Source of the DNA: Trichomonas vaginalis G3
Taxonomy: Eukaryota; Parabasalia; Trichomonadida; Trichomonadidae
Reading direction: 5' to 3'
Length of the DNA stretch: 64,000 bases
NCBI RefSeq assembly: GCF_026262505.1
Contig: NC_067206.1
Span: 12,272,205 to 12,336,204 of the forward strand
Shown: positions 60,032-64,000 of the stretch, piece after piece
Layout of the letters: each line of letters begins with the position of its first letter
Numbering within the stretch: position 1 is the stretch's first letter
Translations under genes and position numbers: made by a program
The notes under the pieces: model-generated
The model's database searches: none
Told to the model about the DNA's origin: nothing
The model's input: only the letters and a program-made list of their open reading frames with translations

Positions 60032-61137
60032 TTAAGGGTCCACTGTAAGGCCAAATAAGGTCTATCGTCGTCCCAAAAATATTGCTCGAGATGGTGTTTT
60101 ACTAAGGCCCAAAACTTAAAAAAACACAAAAAAATTAACTTTACTCTTTTGAGATCCTTATCAGATATGCATCAATTTGATGCAGTATCGCAGTTCAAAT
60201 CTGATTTTTTAATGTAGATGTACTCTAACATCCTTTAAAAAATGCAAAATGATATTAATTAAGCTTTTCATTTCTGTATCATACACGAAACAAAATCGTT
60301 CATTATACTAAAATTTATCAAAGTTTGATTAATGAAAAAATAATATCTAAATTTTTACATTGAGTCGGCTATTGATATGGTTAATATTAAATCTTGTAAA
60401 AATTGGCATTATCCAGAATAATACCCACTAAAATACACAACTTTTTTTAAAAAAATTTTATCAATTGTTATGGTATATCTTTATGATAATGAATAAAATG
60501 CTTATTTTTCATAAGTAAATACATAATTTATGCTTAAACACAAAAAATAACACGAAAATTTTTGGCCAACATATCTAAACGAAGGATAATGGTTTGAATA
60601 TATAAACAATAATACTTTGTCCAGGGAATTAAATTTGTGCTATCCAATTGTCAATTCTTTGAATTTTTTTTTAAATGCAAGATATCCCGGCATTAGCCTC
60701 AATAAATATATATATTATGCATCATAATATTAGTTTGTAATGGCATTAAAGCGAAATTCCTAATTTCTTCTCAATTAAATTCCTTGAAAAACATTGGAAT
60801 TAATGATTAGAAATAGGTCAAAAAAATTCCTAATATAAAACTTATACTTAAGATAAAATTAAAATTCGAAAATATCTATTTTTCAAAACACGCATCCAAA
60901 AGCGAAAAAATTCGAAAAAATCATGTTCTTATAAAACACGCTGATTTTGCAATTTTTATGAGATTTGAAGTGATAGAATATATTACCATCTTATTGAAAC
61001 ATATGCTTCATTGTTGTATTCACATAATATTAATCAGAACGCTAGGAAAAGTGGATTTTCGAAAAATGACGATAATGATTATTTGCAAGTCGCCTCTCAA
61101 TTTTGAGAGACTTTCAATTTTTACAGTGGACCCTTAA
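60032..61137. mobile_element. TTAA-bounded non-coding element, 1.1 kb
   Basis: TTAAGGGTCCACTGTAA (60032-60048) and TTACAGTGGACCCTTAA (61121-61137) are exact complements, again with TTAA at both tips. The inside has no ORF of note. Sequence of the tips differs from the 2.28 kb element, though both have TTAAGG. It is a non-autonomous DNA transposon candidate of the TTAA class, inserted 24 bases upstream of the ATG of the gene at 59165-60007. Confidence 0.6.
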
Positions 61138-61466
61138 GGTTAGGAAAATTGAATTTCAATTAAAAAGCCTTTGTTTTAAGGTACACAAACTCCATAACTA
61201 GAATAGTAGAAAGGCCACATAATATGATATATAAATACTATAATAAATCACGAGGAACACTACCATAACACTTTTACTTTACATAAAATCATCTCAAGAA
61301 GATTTTATTACCCATCTAATCGGTAACAATACCACTATTAAAAAAAAATGTCTTCCCATGCATTGTCACTTCTTAAGGTACATCTTTAGTTATTTGATTA
61401 TGTCTTGTATGCATAGAACACTTTGCAATCTCCTCAGAAAAGTACCTAGATCTTAAAAACCATTTT
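61138..61466. other. Gene-free spacer
   Basis: AT-rich flank between the TTAA-bounded element and the small Pro-rich gene; nothing recognised. Confidence 0.5.
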
Positions 61467-61476
61467 GTCACTTTTT
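61467..61476 (+). promoter_or_regulatory. GTCACTTTTT motif
   Basis: It lies 8 bases before the ATG of the small Pro-rich gene, the same 10-mer (or its complement) as near 9485 and 11145. Confidence 0.35.
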
Positions 61477-61484
61477 ATAAATTA

Positions 61485-61700
61485 ATGTGTAAAGAAACAG
61501 ATGATGCAGGGCCCCCGGAAACAAATGCACCGAAGTCGAAGATACCTAAAGGCCTTCCAGAACCAGGAAAAATAGCTCAAATTCCTCCTGAAGCACTAGT
61601 TCCGCCAACCCATGAATTACAACTTGAGCAAATGCAACCTACGATCGCTAATCAAGAAACATTCACAGATAAAGAACTATCTTCCGTTTCCGAAGATTAA
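61485..61700 (+). CDS. Small Pro-rich acidic protein
   Basis: 71 residues, Pro/Glu/Thr-rich (GPPETNAPKSKIPKGLPEPG, then IPPEALVPPTHELQ) with an acidic end (KELSSVSED). No fold or family recognised; probably disordered. GC content is higher than in the flanks and the GTCACTTTTT motif precedes the ATG, both of which favour a real gene. Confidence 0.5.
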   Translation: MCKETDDAGPPETNAPKSKIPKGLPEPGKIAQIPPEALVPPTHELQLEQMQPTIANQETFTDKELSSVSED

Positions 61701-62413
61701 ATTCAATAAGACAAAAAATCTCTCAAAATTAACTCAAATTGTTTCAACAATTAATACCAGCATCGTGATTTTCTCACAAAATACTATCTTTATTTAGAAA
61801 CATTCAAAAACCTTCCGAGAAAAATCAATTTTTTTTTCTCGTCAATTCTATCACATCAAATAGTCTTATCAATGGAAGTTTTATAATTGTAGAAACTATT
61901 TCTTATGTAATCTTTAACAATTATTTAAGAAAGTAATCAATTTCAAAAATAATTCCTCAGATTCTTTAATCATCTTTGTAATACTAACATCCGCTTTTAC
62001 TGTAGTTGTTTAGTGAATTAAAGAGCGAAAATTCAACTTTTAAAAAAAATTATTTATTTTTTATTTGGTTTAAAACCCTAATCGACTAAACAATAAGCTT
62101 GTCTGATTGTAAAATAACCTACTATATAGAATAAAACTTTGAAATAAAATTTAATTGTTTTCTTACTTAATCTATTTTGAAAAGTCATGTTCCCCATGTG
62201 ATTTTGTAATGGAAGAGATCATTACAATTCCTTTTTGGTATTACCATTTCTGATTTTCCTCAATTTTTGTCAAAAAAAAAATCAAAGTAGTTTGTATTGT
62301 TAAAGGAACTCTTCGTGATTCACTTCCTTCTAGTCCAACATCATCAGAAGTTGTTTCACGTAGTCTCCTTGAACAATTCGTTAAATTTGAAAAATAAATA
62401 TATATATATCAAA
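61701..62413. other. Spacer with a short coding-like tail
   Basis: Mostly AT-rich. At about 62285-62398 the plus strand reads KVVCIVKGTLRDSLPSSPTS and on to LLEQFVKFEK before a TAA, with no ATG upstream. It might be the last part of a decayed gene. A TA repeat follows it. Confidence 0.3.
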
Positions 62414-64000
62414 TCAATCTTTATTACTAATCTCGCTTTTTCTAATTGTTTCTTCCCACAGTTTTTGTAGTGATTCCCTCTGAATCTCTTCGTACGCCAA
62501 TCTTTCCCTCACTTGTTCATCGGTCTCCTCTTCTTCATCTTCAAAATGATCTTCCTCTTCCTCGTATTCATATTCATCATTCGCCACGCGTTCGAGGTAG
62601 TCGAAGATACTCATCGGAGTGGAGTTTTTCCATTTTCGTCTTTTACTTTGGATTGCATAGTCAAGAGGAGTTTTTGCTTCTTTATCTTTTGCATTTATAT
62701 CTGCACCATAAGAAATTATAAGTTTTGCTGTTTCTAAACGATCATATTCTGCTGCGAAATGAAGTGGAGTTTTTCCATTTTCGTCTTTTTCATTAATTTT
62801 TGCACCATGCATAACAAGATATTCTATTAATCCTTCTAATTCTTTTTCTGCTGCATAGTGTGAGGCTGTTCTTCCAAATTTATCTTTTGCATTTATGTCT
62901 GCACCATAAGAAATTAGAAGTTTTGCTGTTTCTAAACGATCATATTCTGCTGCGAAATGAAGAGCAGTTTTCCCATTTTCATCTTTAATATTGATATCTG
63001 CACCATGCGAAATAAGAAATTCCAACATTTCTTTATCCTTGCATGCTTCTGTTGCATAATGAAGAGCTGTTTTCCCACATTTATCTTGAATGTTGATATC
63101 TGCACCATGCGAAATAAGAAATTCCAACATTTCTTTATCATTACATTTTGCTGCTGCATAATAAAGAGCCGTTTTCCTATCTATGTTTTGAATGTTGATA
63201 TCTGCACCATGCAAAACAATAAGTTTAGCGATTTCTTTGACATTTTTGTCTAAAGCAAATTGAAGAGCAGTTTCCTCATCTATCCAAATGTTGACATTTG
63301 CACCATTTGAGATAAGAATTTCAGCAGTTTCGAAACTATTGTTTTTTAATGCTACATGGAGAGGAGTTAATTCATCATTATTTTTAGCGTCTTTATCTGC
63401 ACCGTGAGAAAGAAGAAATTCTGCAATTTCTTTATTGTTTTTTTTTCTACTGCATAAAACAGAAGTGAATCAAGATTTATATATTTCGCATTTCCACCTT
63501 CATTTTGGGAAAATGCAAACTTTACAGTTTCAATACATCCATAATTTATTGCATAATGAAGAAATTGTAAATTCAAAACTTGATAGGAATTATTCATAGA
63601 TTCCTTCTTGATGATATCAAGTAACTGAGGAAATGCAGCACACCATGGAAAAATTAAATTTTTATCTTTCATGTACAAAAGTAATACTGCATTTAAATTT
63701 TGTGATCTAATGATACATTCATGATCAAAATAATCTTCAAAATCAAAATGATCTTGATACATAATATAATCAGAGTAGTGATCGTAACAATCGTCTGTTG
63801 ATTCAACATTAAAATTAGAGGTAAACATAACATTTTCTAGAATGTATTCAAAGAATTGATTGTTATGTGATACAAGACTAGAATTCACGCAATATTTATC
63901 TATTTGATTTTTCTTCATGCATTCATTTATAATGTCAGTGTTTCCTCCAATAATGGCATTTCGAAGACATGATGGAGTGATTATACATTCGGCATTTGAA
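62414..64000 (-). pseudogene. Ankyrin-repeat gene, frameshifted and cut by the right edge
   Basis: The upstream frame, open from the right edge, gives the usual helical N-terminal region (CLRNAIIGGNTDIINECMKK, then LLFYAVEKK). At about 63437-63449 a run of T (A on the gene strand) shifts the frame, after which about ten ankyrin repeats follow in one frame (DKDAKNNDELTPLHVALKNN, then KTALHYATEACKDKEMLEFL). The protein ends with an acidic tail (EYEYEEEEDHFEDEEEE) and IRKSEISNKD. A single indel in a homopolymer may be a sequencing error; if it is real, only part of the protein is made. The 266-codon open frame from 63214 contains eight complete repeats. Confidence 0.75.

Noticed and set aside
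62285-62398. 3' exon of a spliced gene
   Set aside because: No trichomonad-type splice sites (GTATGT or ACTAACACACAG) were seen nearby and there is no upstream coding sequence.

Overview
The window reads as nuclear DNA of a parabasalid protist (a trichomonad, Trichomonas or Tritrichomonas type). It is very AT-rich and its genes lack visible introns. Its families are the ones those genomes expand: ankyrin proteins with a long helical N-terminal region, BspA-type leucine-rich repeats, glycine-rich proteins, small R2R3 Myb proteins, an F5/8 type C domain protein, large repeat-bearing surface proteins, KilA-N proteins and Maverick/Polinton-related elements. The species cannot be fixed from the sequence alone.

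Layout. 1-11 kb: an unrecognised gene cut by the left edge, an F5/8 type C coiled-coil protein, an ankyrin protein, a large hybrid sensor histidine kinase with a tiny divergent neighbour, and a TPR protein. 11.8-20.9 kb: decayed genes (glycine-rich protein, BspA fragment, a big single-pass surface protein with two lesions, a fragment copied from the Tudor-SN gene) around a long gene-poor stretch with one tRNA-like relic. 21.5-31.5 kb: an R2R3 Myb protein, Tudor-SN, a broken ankyrin gene, and a 1120-residue protein with a probable catalytically dead SAC domain and a zinc cluster. 31.5-33.3 kb: a 1.73 kb element with 277-bp inverted ends and no recognisable transposase, followed by one hypothetical gene.

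34.7-55.2 kb: a host gene for a repeat-rich protein, split by a 16.9 kb virus-like element (37439-54314). The element has 734-bp inverted ends that start AG and end CT, and an exact 6-bp target duplication. It carries a primase-SF3 helicase, a KilA-N protein, a tail-collar fibre protein, an A32-like packaging ATPase, a double-jelly-roll capsid gene, twin small amphipathic proteins and several unknown genes. I recognise no protein-primed DNA polymerase B, retroviral-type integrase or protease, so it looks like a Polinton-like-virus type of element rather than a classic Maverick. Long repeat arrays bracket the helicase and KilA-N genes, and many of its genes begin at TAAATG after a T-rich tract. 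Near-identical ends point to a recent insertion, although the capsid and ATPase genes are broken.

55.7-64 kb: the ribosome-assembly gene BRX1, two non-coding elements bounded by TTAA with short inverted ends (2.28 kb and 1.1 kb), a possibly flagellar protein gene, a small proline-rich gene and an ankyrin gene with a frameshift that runs off the right edge.

The host genes do not form an operon or pathway. The genes that act together are those of the virus-like element: replication, packaging, capsid and fibre modules.
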